The position numbers and the translations under genes were made by a program. 64,000 nt of DNA from Herpetosiphon geysericola (GTDB lineage: Bacteria; Chloroflexota; Chloroflexia; Chloroflexales; Herpetosiphonaceae), in NCBI RefSeq assembly GCF_001306135.1, contig NZ_LGKP01000015.1, positions 62,001 to 126,000 on the forward strand, given 5' to 3'. This document shows, one piece after another, positions 34,673 to 41,963 of the stretch. Numbering within the stretch: position 1 is the first letter of the stretch; every line of letters starts with the position of its first letter. The notes under the pieces were generated by a model. It saw only the letters and a list, made by a program, of their open reading frames with translations, was not told the DNA's origin and did no database searches.

Positions 34673-36202
34673 ATGACGGACGAAGCGCAAAATGTCAGCG
34701 CGACTAACGGTGAAGAGGAAAAAGAGGGCGTATTGCAAAAGCTGGCCGATAAGGCTCGCGAAGTAGTCGCCGAAGTGAAGGAAGAACTGGCTGAAGTGAA
34801 GGAAGATCTTGGCGAAGCATTGGCTGACGCTCGCGAAAAAGCAAGCGAAGTCTTGGCTGAAGTCAAAGAGCGGGTTGGCTTAGGTGGTGGTGAAGAAACC
34901 AGCGAAGAGACGACGCAAGAAGCAACCCAAGAAACCACCGATGAAGCTGGCGCAACCTTTGAACCAAGCGGCGAAGAAGATGGCACTACGCCACGTCGTT
35001 TGGCCGATTTGCACGCTGGCATGGAACTTGAAGGCCGCGTCACCAGCACCGCTTTGTATGGCGTGTTTGTTGACATCGGCGTTGGCCGCGATGGTTTGGT
35101 CCACATCTCAGAAATGAGCGACCAACGGATCGAATCGCCAACCGATGTTGTGCAAATTGGTGATATGGTCAAAGTTCGGGTCAAGAGTGTTGATCCCGAT
35201 GCTCGCCGCATCAGCTTGACAATGCGCTCGCCTCGTTCAGAAGGCCGCCGCCGCGCACCCAAGCGCCCAGAAGTCAACAACGACAAATTGGGCGAATTGA
35301 AGCCAGGCGATTTGGTTGATGGCACGGTTAATGGCATCGCGCCATTCGGCGTGTTCGTTGACATCGGTGTTGGCAAAGATGGTTTGGTCCACATTTCAGA
35401 GCTTTCAGAAAGCCGTGTGGAAAAAGCCGAAGATGCAGTCACCGTTGGCCAAAGCTACACCTTCCGCGTGTTGGAAGTTGACACTGGCGCACAACGCATT
35501 AGCTTAAGCTTGCGCCGCGCCAAGGAAGATTTCCAAGAACGGCCAAAAACCCCACGCCGCCGCGAAGTAAACTTGGATGTGATTGCTCCAGGCACCGTGC
35601 TTGATGGCAAAGTCAGCGGGATTGCTCCTTTCGGCGCATTCGTTGACCTTGGCGTTGGCCGCGATGGTTTGGTTCACATCTCAGAGCTTTCCGAAGGTCG
35701 GGTTGGCAAAGTTGACGATGTGGTTAAAGTTGGCGATCCGGTCAAGGTTCGCGTCTTGGAAGTCGATCCCGATTCAAAACGGATCAGCTTGACCATGCGG
35801 GTTGAAGAAGCCCCAACCACCCCAATCTCAACCAGTGGCTCATCACGCTTGGATCGCGACTGGACGAACCCAGCTGCGCGTGAAGACCGCCGTGGTGGTG
35901 GCAACGCTGGTGGCAATGCTGGCGGCAACGCTGGTGGTGGCCGCCGCAACGAACGCCGCGATCGCCCAGCCCGCGAACCAGAAATTTATAGCGTTGGGGT
36001 TACTGAAGAAGAAGATTTTGGTGGTAATGCAACCCTCGACGATTTGTTGTCGAAGTTTGGTTCAGGCCACGACGATCGTCGCTCAGCACGCCGCCGCTAC
36101 GAAAAGCCTGAAGAACAAGAAGATGACGGCTTCGAAAACCGTGAATCACGTGCTCGCCGCGATGCAATTCGCCGCACCTTGCGCGATTCACAAGAAGACT
36201 AA
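34673..36202 (+). CDS. S1 RNA-binding protein with three S1 domains (ribosomal S1-like)
   Basis: A 509-residue protein. Residues 14-70 form a charged helix (KLADKAREVVAEVKEELAE pattern), followed by a Glu/Thr-rich stretch. Three S1 domains lie at about 115-187, 209-281 and 303-376. Each has the FGVFVDIGVG..GLVHISE core and an RISL(T/S)(M/L)R end. The tail has GNAGG repeats and a basic RRNERRDR region, then acidic ends. It binds single-stranded RNA and probably serves as the S1-type ribosomal protein or a general RNA chaperone; with three domains it is shorter than the six-domain S1 of proteobacteria. ATG 34673 has GGAGG eight bases upstream. Terminator at 36223. Confidence 0.88.
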   Translation: MTDEAQNVSATNGEEEKEGVLQKLADKAREVVAEVKEELAEVKEDLGEALADAREKASEVLAEVKERVGLGGGEETSEETTQEATQETTDEAGATFEPSGEEDGTTPRRLADLHAGMELEGRVTSTALYGVFVDIGVGRDGLVHISEMSDQRIESPTDVVQIGDMVKVRVKSVDPDARRISLTMRSPRSEGRRRAPKRPEVNNDKLGELKPGDLVDGTVNGIAPFGVFVDIGVGKDGLVHISELSESRVEKAEDAVTVGQSYTFRVLEVDTGAQRISLSLRRAKEDFQERPKTPRRREVNLDVIAPGTVLDGKVSGIAPFGAFVDLGVGRDGLVHISELSEGRVGKVDDVVKVGDPVKVRVLEVDPDSKRISLTMRVEEAPTTPISTSGSSRLDRDWTNPAAREDRRGGGNAGGNAGGNAGGGRRNERRDRPAREPEIYSVGVTEEEDFGGNATLDDLLSKFGSGHDDRRSARRRYEKPEEQEDDGFENRESRARRDAIRRTLRDSQED

Positions 36203-36222
36203 TTCGTTCTGATGCTTAACAT

Positions 36223-36255
36223 CAACAGGGATGGGCTTTTGGCTCGTCCCTGTTG
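36223..36255 (+). terminator. Terminator-like hairpin after S1 gene
   Basis: CAACAGGGA (36223-36231) pairs with TCCCTGTTG (36247-36255). The loop can pair further (GGGC/GCTC). No long U tract, but the perfect arms 20 bases after the stop fit a terminator. Confidence 0.6.
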
Positions 36256-36341
36256 GCATTTAAGCGTATACTTAATGCAACCTATTAAACTGTAGCGATG
36301 TTTGATAGCTACTGGATTTTATGCTGTGAGGATTGGATGCC

Positions 36342-36740
36342 ATGCGGACATTTCGCATGATTTGGGCTAGCGCTGCTGGTTGGATGACCGATTATTTTCT
36401 GACGATGTTAATCGTGCCGCTCGGGTATGCAGCGCTCAGTATTGATACGCCCAATGATATTCAATTGACCAATCCGCTGCACATTGTTGTGGCGTTGATC
36501 TTGCCCGCATTGATGACCATGATTGGTGGTGGGGTTGCAGGCCGCTTGGCACTGGAAAATCCAACCCCTGCTGGGGCCTTAGTTGGTGGTTGGGGCTTGC
36601 TGATGTTGTTCGATACGCCATTGGAGCAAAATAACTTTAGCTTAGCGATGCTGATTACCCAATGTGTTGCGACCATCGGCGCGGCGCTTATGGCAAACTA
36701 TATTGCCAAACGCACCTTGCAAAAAAGCTCGCTAGAATAA
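36342..36740 (+). CDS. Four-helix membrane protein, function unknown
   Basis: A 132-residue integral membrane protein with helices at about 5-35, 47-68 (with GGGVAGRLAL), 78-92 and 100-122. The glycine-rich pattern MTMIGGGVAGRLA and GALVGGWGLLM recalls small transporter-like or TIGR04086-like proteins, but I cannot assign it. Start: ATG 36342 with GTGAGG ten bases upstream; the longer TTG frame from 36333 adds only three codons. The receiver-like protein starts 12 bases after its stop, so the two are co-transcribed. Confidence 0.7.
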   Translation: MRTFRMIWASAAGWMTDYFLTMLIVPLGYAALSIDTPNDIQLTNPLHIVVALILPALMTMIGGGVAGRLALENPTPAGALVGGWGLLMLFDTPLEQNNFSLAMLITQCVATIGAALMANYIAKRTLQKSSLE

Positions 36741-36752
36741 GGATTTTTAGCT

Positions 36753-37121
36753 ATGCAAACAATTGTGGCCTATGTGCCAGATTTAATGTTTGGGATTCGC
36801 GTGCGCGATGTGCTGCAACAACTTGGCTATCACGCAATTGTGGCCGATAGCTTGGCTGCCGCCCAACAGGCTTTAGCCGCCGATTTAGGCTTATTGATTG
36901 TTGATCTGCGCAGCGAGAGCGAAGCGACCAGTGCTTTGGTGCAGGCCGCCAAAGCGCTTGATCCGCAATTGCCAGTGCTGGCCTTTGGCTCACACGTTGA
37001 TGTTGAGCGCCAAAAAGCCGCCCGAGCTGCTGGTTGTGATCGGGTGGTGGCTAATTCGAAGTTTAGTAGTGATCTACCCAACCTGATTGCTACCCTTGTG
37101 CGGCCTCAGAGCGCAAGCTAA
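36753..37121 (+). CDS. Degenerate receiver-domain protein
   Basis: A 122-residue stand-alone domain with the alternating beta/alpha fold of response regulators. The phospho-acceptor position is kept (LLIVDLRSE, Asp 51), and AFGS (Ser 80) stands where Thr/Ser is expected. The N-terminal acidic pair is replaced (AYVPD), and the lysine is only weakly matched (NSKF). It may therefore bind Mg2+ poorly and act as a pseudo-receiver. Twelve bases after the membrane protein; a true receiver follows after 125 bases behind its own promoter. Confidence 0.7.
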   Translation: MQTIVAYVPDLMFGIRVRDVLQQLGYHAIVADSLAAAQQALAADLGLLIVDLRSESEATSALVQAAKALDPQLPVLAFGSHVDVERQKAARAAGCDRVVANSKFSSDLPNLIATLVRPQSAS

Positions 37122-37137
37122 GTACTGCTAGCGTGCA

Positions 37138-37166
37138 TTGCCTAAGATGGCGCTATCCGTTATACT
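37138..37166 (+). promoter_or_regulatory. Promoter of receiver/FAD-oxidoreductase pair
   Basis: TTGCCT (37138-37143), 17-bp spacer, TATACT (37161-37166). It leaves a leader of about 75 bases before the ATG at 37247. Confidence 0.7.
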
Positions 37167-37246
37167 GCATCTGTTTTTATGGCTGCGCGTTTGCACCCAA
37201 CCCGTGTTAACTACGCTCGCTTAGAGGTACCTTTGTGGAGGCGACA

Positions 37247-37633
37247 ATGACAAATGCTGTTCGCAACCCTGCTATTATTTTGGTTGAGGACGAACCTGAT
37301 ATCTTGATCATTTTGCATCGGATTATGCGCGATTTGACCGGCGGTTATGATATCGTCACGGTCAACAGCGCGCAAGATGCGCTAGGGGTGCTGACCGAAC
37401 GCTCATGCCCTTTGTTGATCACCGACCATAACATGCCTGGCATGACCGGCACCCAACTTACCCAAGTGGTCAAGCAAGATTATGCCGATACGAAGGTGAT
37501 TATTATTACCGCCTATGCTACGCCAGAAGTTGAGCGCACCGCCCGTACTGCTGGCGTCGATTACTTCTTGACCAAGCCGTTCTCGCTTGATCGTTTGGAG
37601 CAAATTATCAAGGAAGTGCTGGGCAAGGTATGA
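37247..37633 (+). CDS. Single-domain response regulator (CheY-like)
   Basis: A 128-residue receiver domain with all key residues: acidic pair E14/D15 (VEDEPD), phospho-acceptor D60 (LLITDHNMPG), T88 (IIITAYAT) and K110 (LTKPFS). No output domain, so it works through protein contacts or phosphorelay. ATG 37247 is preceded by GTGGAGG with five bases between. Its stop overlaps the ATG of the FAD oxidoreductase (ATGA at 37630), an unexpected coupling. A candidate partner kinase is the multi-GAF protein 10 kb away, but nothing shows this directly. Confidence 0.92.
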   Translation: MTNAVRNPAIILVEDEPDILIILHRIMRDLTGGYDIVTVNSAQDALGVLTERSCPLLITDHNMPGMTGTQLTQVVKQDYADTKVIIITAYATPEVERTARTAGVDYFLTKPFSLDRLEQIIKEVLGKV

Positions 37634-38775
37634 GTGTTGGGCTGTGGCAAACTCCTGAGCCAACAGCCCAGCCTACGCTTGTCAAGACCTTGGTGATTGG
37701 TGCGGGCTTAATTGGCTCGTACTTAGCCTTACAAAGCAAGGCCGAGGTTGTGCTCGATGCGCGGCACGTTGCTGGCGGTGCTTCTGGGCGCAACGGCGGC
37801 CTTTTGTTGACTGGGATTGCTAATTCGTATCAGGCGGCTTGCGCTGAGTATGGCCGCGATTTGGCCCAAGCTTTGTGGCGTACCACGATTCGCAATCGCG
37901 AGTTGATGATTGAATGGGCGACCAAGCTTGGCTCGCCAGTGCGCCGCTGTGGCTCGTTGATTTTTGCCTATAGCGAGCAAGAACATGCAGAGCTTGCCGC
38001 TGCTGCAAGCATGATGCACGACGATGGCTTTGCCACCGAGTGGCACGCTGAAGATCCAACCAACCGCGGTTTTTGGGGCGCGTTGCACAATCCCGACGAT
38101 GGCGCGATTCAGGCAGCGCTGTTGACTGAAGCGTTGTTACGTGAAAGCGGCGCTACGCTGTATGAAGCCAGCGAAGTCTATGCGCTCGAATCAACTGCCG
38201 ATGGCGTGTTGGTGCGCGCCCGCACTGGCAATTGGCTGGCCCAACAGGTTTTGGTGGCAACCAACGCCTGGACAGGTTTGCTGTTGCCAGAATTTGGCTC
38301 GTTGGTGATTCCAGCCCGTGGCCAGTTGTTGGCAACTGCGCCAATCGAGCCAATTTTAGTCCAAGCCTGCTATTGCGATTATGGCTTCACCTATTTTCAG
38401 CAAACGCCTGCTGGTAATTTAGTCATTGGCGGGTTTCGCAATCGCGCCATTGCTGAAGAACAAACCTTTGCTGATTGCACCACGCCAATCATTCAAGAGT
38501 TGCTAGATGGCTTTTTGCAGCGCCACTTTCCTGAGGCAGCAGATGCGCCGATTGAACGGCGTTGGGCTGGTACGATGGGCTTTGCGCCCGATCATCGGCC
38601 TTTGGTTGGGCGTTTGCGTCGCGACGAGCGGATTGGCTTCGCAGTGGGGTTTAGCGGCCATGGGCTTGGCTTGGGCCTCGTTGCTGCCGATGAGCTGCTG
38701 GCAGAATTGGCTGGTACGCCTGCGACGTTATTTAGCGCTCGCCGTTTTAGTGAAACTAACCACCTGTTCGTCTGA
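37630..38775 (+). CDS. FAD-dependent oxidoreductase of the DAO family
   Basis: A 381-residue flavoenzyme of the D-amino-acid oxidase / glycine oxidase type. The dinucleotide motif VIGAGLIGSYLA is at about 22-33. ASGRNGGLLLTG and a C-terminal IERRWAGTMGFAPDHRPLVG, GFSGHGLGLG close the FAD site. It probably oxidises a secondary or amino-acid amine; the substrate is unknown. It starts inside the stop codon of the receiver gene, so the two are translated together. No membrane helix or signal. Confidence 0.85.
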   Translation: MSVGLWQTPEPTAQPTLVKTLVIGAGLIGSYLALQSKAEVVLDARHVAGGASGRNGGLLLTGIANSYQAACAEYGRDLAQALWRTTIRNRELMIEWATKLGSPVRRCGSLIFAYSEQEHAELAAAASMMHDDGFATEWHAEDPTNRGFWGALHNPDDGAIQAALLTEALLRESGATLYEASEVYALESTADGVLVRARTGNWLAQQVLVATNAWTGLLLPEFGSLVIPARGQLLATAPIEPILVQACYCDYGFTYFQQTPAGNLVIGGFRNRAIAEEQTFADCTTPIIQELLDGFLQRHFPEAADAPIERRWAGTMGFAPDHRPLVGRLRRDERIGFAVGFSGHGLGLGLVAADELLAELAGTPATLFSARRFSETNHLFV

Positions 38776-38803
38776 TCAGGCTTAAACATCGGTCGCATGA
38801 CCG

Positions 38804-38832
38804 TTGAGTGATTGTGCTTTGGACATTACACT
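38804..38832 (+). promoter_or_regulatory. Promoter of the SDR gene
   Basis: TTGAGT (38804-38809), 17-bp spacer, TACACT (38827-38832). The ATG follows about 32 bases after the predicted start of transcription. Confidence 0.6.
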
Positions 38833-38871
38833 CTGCGTTCGTGCGATTGTTGTTTTAGGAGGATCAGCTTG

Positions 38872-39753
38872 ATGACGACCAAAGCTTTAGCTGGAAAAGT
38901 GGCGTTGGTGGCTGGGGCAACTCGTGGTTGTGGCCGTGGCATTGCAGTAAGTTTGGGCGAGGCTGGCGCAACCGTCTATTGTACAGGCCGCACGACGCGC
39001 ACTCAACGTTCGCCAATCAATCGGGCTGAAACGATCGAGGATACTGCTGAGATGGTGACGGCAGCTGGCGGTCAGGGCATTGCCATCCAAGTTGATCATA
39101 GTGATCCGGCCCAAGTGCAAGCACTCATTCAACGGATTGACGCTGAACAAGCAGGTCAACTCGATCTTGTGGTCAACGATATTTGGGGCGGAGAGACGGC
39201 GGTGGTCTGGGGCCAAAAGTTCTGGGAAGGCGATATTCACAAAAATCTGAACCTCTTGCACAACTCGATTGATACCCACTTAATTACCTCATTTTATGCA
39301 GCGCCACTGCTGGTTGCCCGTGGTCAGGGCTTGATCATCGAAGTTACCGATGGCGATACGCTGAATTATCGTGGCCATAGCATCTACGATTTGATTAAAA
39401 CGAGTGTGATGCGCATCGCCGTTGGCATGCACGAAGATTTAAAAGATCATGGCGTAACTGCATTAACTGTAACGCCAGGCTTTTTGCGCTCTGAGCAAAT
39501 GCTCGACCACTTTGGCGTAGCCGAGGAGAATTGGCGCGATGCGATTGCCAAAGAGCCGCATTATAGCGAATCCGAAACACCTTATTATCTTGGGCGTGGG
39601 ATTGTGGCCTTAGCCAGCGACCCTAACGTTACCCAAAAAGCTGGCAAAACCTGGGCCTCGTGGACATTGATGGAAGAATATGGCTTCTTCGATGTTGATG
39701 GCCGTCAGCCCAATTGGGGCGCGTATTACGCCAAAGTGCTAGAACAAGCATAA
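38872..39753 (+). CDS. Short-chain dehydrogenase/reductase
   Basis: A 293-residue NAD(P)-binding Rossmann protein. The cofactor motif GATRGCGRGIA (about 15-25), with TGR after strand 2, suggests NADP preference. The catalytic pair Y172/K176 lies in IYDLIK; the usual Ser about 13 residues earlier is replaced by Thr (EVTDGD, T159). Longer than the classic 250-residue SDR because of inserts such as WGGETAVVWGQKFWEG. The substrate is unknown. AGGAGG precedes the ATG at 38872; the longer frame to 38812 overlaps the promoter. A repeat cluster begins right after its stop. Confidence 0.88.
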   Translation: MTTKALAGKVALVAGATRGCGRGIAVSLGEAGATVYCTGRTTRTQRSPINRAETIEDTAEMVTAAGGQGIAIQVDHSDPAQVQALIQRIDAEQAGQLDLVVNDIWGGETAVVWGQKFWEGDIHKNLNLLHNSIDTHLITSFYAAPLLVARGQGLIIEVTDGDTLNYRGHSIYDLIKTSVMRIAVGMHEDLKDHGVTALTVTPGFLRSEQMLDHFGVAEENWRDAIAKEPHYSESETPYYLGRGIVALASDPNVTQKAGKTWASWTLMEEYGFFDVDGRQPNWGAYYAKVLEQA

Positions 39754-39755
39754 AG

Positions 39756-40215
39756 TCAAAAGTCAGAAGGCAAAAATCAAAAAAGAATCATCGTGGAACG
39801 TAGCGGCGCAGAGTTTTACAAGGATGAATTATGAGGGATGAGGGATGAAGTTGAGAACATAGAACATAGAGCAAAGAACATAAGGGATGAAATTTAACCA
39901 CGAAGAACACGAAGAGCACGAAGGAAAATGGCTGAAGGCTCTTGGCTATTGGCTATCGGAATATAATTTGTGTAATTCGTGCAATTCGTGGCTAAAAAAT
40001 GGTTGTTGGCTGTTGGCTAGTGGCTGTGGGCTATCGGCAATAAGTTGGAAACATTAAAACCTATATCATATAGCCTTGCTTGCTCTGCGCCTCTGCGTTA
40101 AAAACTTATTGTCTGAATTGTGGGCAAATATTGTGATAGCTCCCAGCCACTAGCCTATTCTGACATTGATATTTAATTTTATTCTTCTGATTTTTGAGTT
40201 TTGCCTTCTGACTTC
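39756..40215. repeat. Intergenic repeat-word cluster, SDR to GNAT gene
   Basis: A 460-bp mosaic starting two bases after the SDR stop. Words in order: AGTCAAAAGTCAGAAGGCAA, GTAGCGGCGCAGAG, AAGGATGAATTATGAGGGAT, GAACATAGAACATAGAGCAA, AACCACGAAGAACACGAAGA, CTCTTGGCTATTGGCTATCG, AATTCGTGCAATTCGTGGCT, TTGCTCTGCGCCTCTGCGTT, CTGATTTTTGAGTTTTGCCT. This is the clearest single example, since it holds nearly every word family seen in the window. No gene. Confidence 0.85.
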
Positions 40216-40219
40216 ATTC

Positions 40220-40768
40220 TTACTCAACTGCTGCGTTTAAGCGGACATAATGAATATGATCTTCCCAAGTGCCATTGATTTTGAGATATTTGCGGGCCAA
40301 GCCTTCGTGCTCAAAGCCTAGTTTTTCGACCACCCGAATCGAGCGTTGATTGCGCGGCATAATGTTGGCTTCGATGCGGTGCAAGCGTAAATCAACAAAC
40401 GCATACTCAATTACTGCCTGCAAGGCTTCGCTGATATAGCCGCGCTTGGCATAGGCTTGATGAACTTCGTAGCCAAGATGGCACGACCAAAACGCGCCAC
40501 GCACAATATTGCGCAAGGCAACCATGCCAACGATTGATTGTTGATCGATTTCGGTCAGCCAGAGGGCTAAGCCCTGCTCGCGATCACGCCCAATCCGATC
40601 GCTGCGTAAGCGTTCGCGCTGACCCTCAAGGGTCAGAAAACTGGCATCCATCGTCGGCGACCAAGGCTGGCGAAATTCTGCATTGGCCTGATAGAACTCC
40701 AAAACCCGCTGAGCATCGTATTCTTCGAGCACATGCAGTTGCAGCCGCTCGGTTTGACGTAACAGCAT
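40220..40768 (-). CDS. GNAT-family N-acetyltransferase (RimJ/RimL type)
   Basis: A 182-residue acetyltransferase using acetyl-CoA. It has the RimJ/L pattern: TERLQLHVLEEYDA at the start, SIVGMVALRNI, CHLGYEVHQAYAKRGYISEALQAVIEYAF (acetyl-CoA site AKRGYISEA) and the closing RIEANIMPRNQRSIRVVEKLGFEHEGL. Related enzymes acetylate the N-termini of ribosomal proteins or small amines; the target is unknown. Of two in-frame ATGs, 40768 has AGGAG seven bases upstream and is chosen over 40774, where the site would touch the codon. Confidence 0.9.
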   Translation of the reverse strand: MLLRQTERLQLHVLEEYDAQRVLEFYQANAEFRQPWSPTMDASFLTLEGQRERLRSDRIGRDREQGLALWLTEIDQQSIVGMVALRNIVRGAFWSCHLGYEVHQAYAKRGYISEALQAVIEYAFVDLRLHRIEANIMPRNQRSIRVVEKLGFEHEGLARKYLKINGTWEDHIHYVRLNAAVE

Positions 40769-40834
40769 CGCCATTCTCCTAAATCAAAATGCTAGCAAGA
40801 ATGAGTCTTGAGTAGGCTAAAATCTTGCAGGGAC

Positions 40835-40867
40835 AAAAAAGCACTGGTGGAATTGCTCCACCAGTGC
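40835..40867 (-). terminator. Intrinsic terminator of the nuo operon after nuoH
   Basis: On the minus strand GCACTGGTGGA pairs with TCCACCAGTGC (plus-strand 40841-40851 and 40857-40867, 5-base loop), followed by six T (plus-strand A run 40835-40840). It ends the operon only 20 bases after nuoH. Confidence 0.92.
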
Positions 40868-40886
40868 TTGCAACCAAAGCTTTGGT

Positions 40887-41960
40887 TTAGAGTGGGTTGG
40901 TCAAAACGACAATCACGGCGGTAGCCACGACGGTTGCCAAGGAAACTGGCAACAAGCGCTTCCAACCAAAATCCATCAGCTTGTCGTAGCGAATCCGTGG
41001 CAAGCTTGCGCGAACCCAAATCGACAAGAACAAGAAGAAGAAGATTTTAGCGGCGATGACCACAAAGCCAACCAATGCGCCCCAATTGCCTGCAATGTCT
41101 TCGAGGTATGGGAAGCGCCAGCCACCAAGGAACATGGTTGCTGCAAAGCCGCTCATGGCGATCAGCTTCATATATTCGGCCATGAAGAACAATGCAAATT
41201 TCATCGAGCTATATTCGGTTGCATAGCCACCGACCAACTCTTGTTCTGCTTCAACCAAGTCGAAGGGTGCGCGGGTCACTTCAGCAGTGGCCGCAATCAA
41301 GAACAAGAAGAAGGCCACAAAGCCGGTTGGTGTAAAGACAAACCACTTGGGAATAAAGCCCAGCCATGTGCCAGCCTGCGCGTTGACCATCTGCACCAAA
41401 TCAAGCGAGCCAAAGCCATCTGCTGAGCGCGAGGCTGTCAACATCACTGGAACCAGCACCGAAAGCCCAAAGGCTAATTCATAGCTGATCATTTGCGCTG
41501 CCGAACGAACCCCGCCAAGCATTGAATACTTGTTATTCGAGGCCCAACCAGCAAGGGTAATCCCATACACGCCGATTGAGGTTACGGCCAAGAAATAGAG
41601 CAAGCCAATGTTCAAACTGGCGAATGCCAACGGAATGCGCTCGCCAAAAACGATCAAATCGGGGCCGAGCGGAATCACCGCGAAGATTACAATTGCCGGA
41701 ATCGTCGCCAAAATGGGAGCAATCGTAAAAACCCATTTATCGGCGGTCGATGGCATAATATCTTCTTTGAACATCAACTTGACAGCATCGGCCAACGGTT
41801 GCAAATAGCCATTGGGGCCAGCCTGATTAGGGCCGACCCGATGTTGCAAGCGCGCCAATACCTTGCGTTCCATCAGCGTGAGGTAGGCAAAGCTGGTTAA
41901 TGCAGCAAATGCTAATACCACAGCGTGGATAATCATCACCCATAGTGAGCGATCTTGCAT
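40887..41960 (-). CDS. nuoH: NADH-quinone oxidoreductase subunit H
   Basis: A 357-residue, roughly eight-helix membrane subunit that forms part of the quinone cavity and links it to the proton channels of complex I. Family markers: LTLMERKVLARLQHRVGPN (about 27-45), GPNGYLQPLADAVKLMFKED, the loop DLVEAEQELVGGYATEYSS and FFLFLSIWVRASLPRIRYDKLM. GGGAGG lies eight bases before the ATG at 41960. It follows nuoG by three bases and is the last gene of the operon; a terminator comes directly after. nuoI to nuoN are not here. Confidence 0.96.
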   Translation of the reverse strand: MQDRSLWVMIIHAVVLAFAALTSFAYLTLMERKVLARLQHRVGPNQAGPNGYLQPLADAVKLMFKEDIMPSTADKWVFTIAPILATIPAIVIFAVIPLGPDLIVFGERIPLAFASLNIGLLYFLAVTSIGVYGITLAGWASNNKYSMLGGVRSAAQMISYELAFGLSVLVPVMLTASRSADGFGSLDLVQMVNAQAGTWLGFIPKWFVFTPTGFVAFFLFLIAATAEVTRAPFDLVEAEQELVGGYATEYSSMKFALFFMAEYMKLIAMSGFAATMFLGGWRFPYLEDIAGNWGALVGFVVIAAKIFFFLFLSIWVRASLPRIRYDKLMDFGWKRLLPVSLATVVATAVIVVLTNPL

Positions 41961-41963
41961 GGC

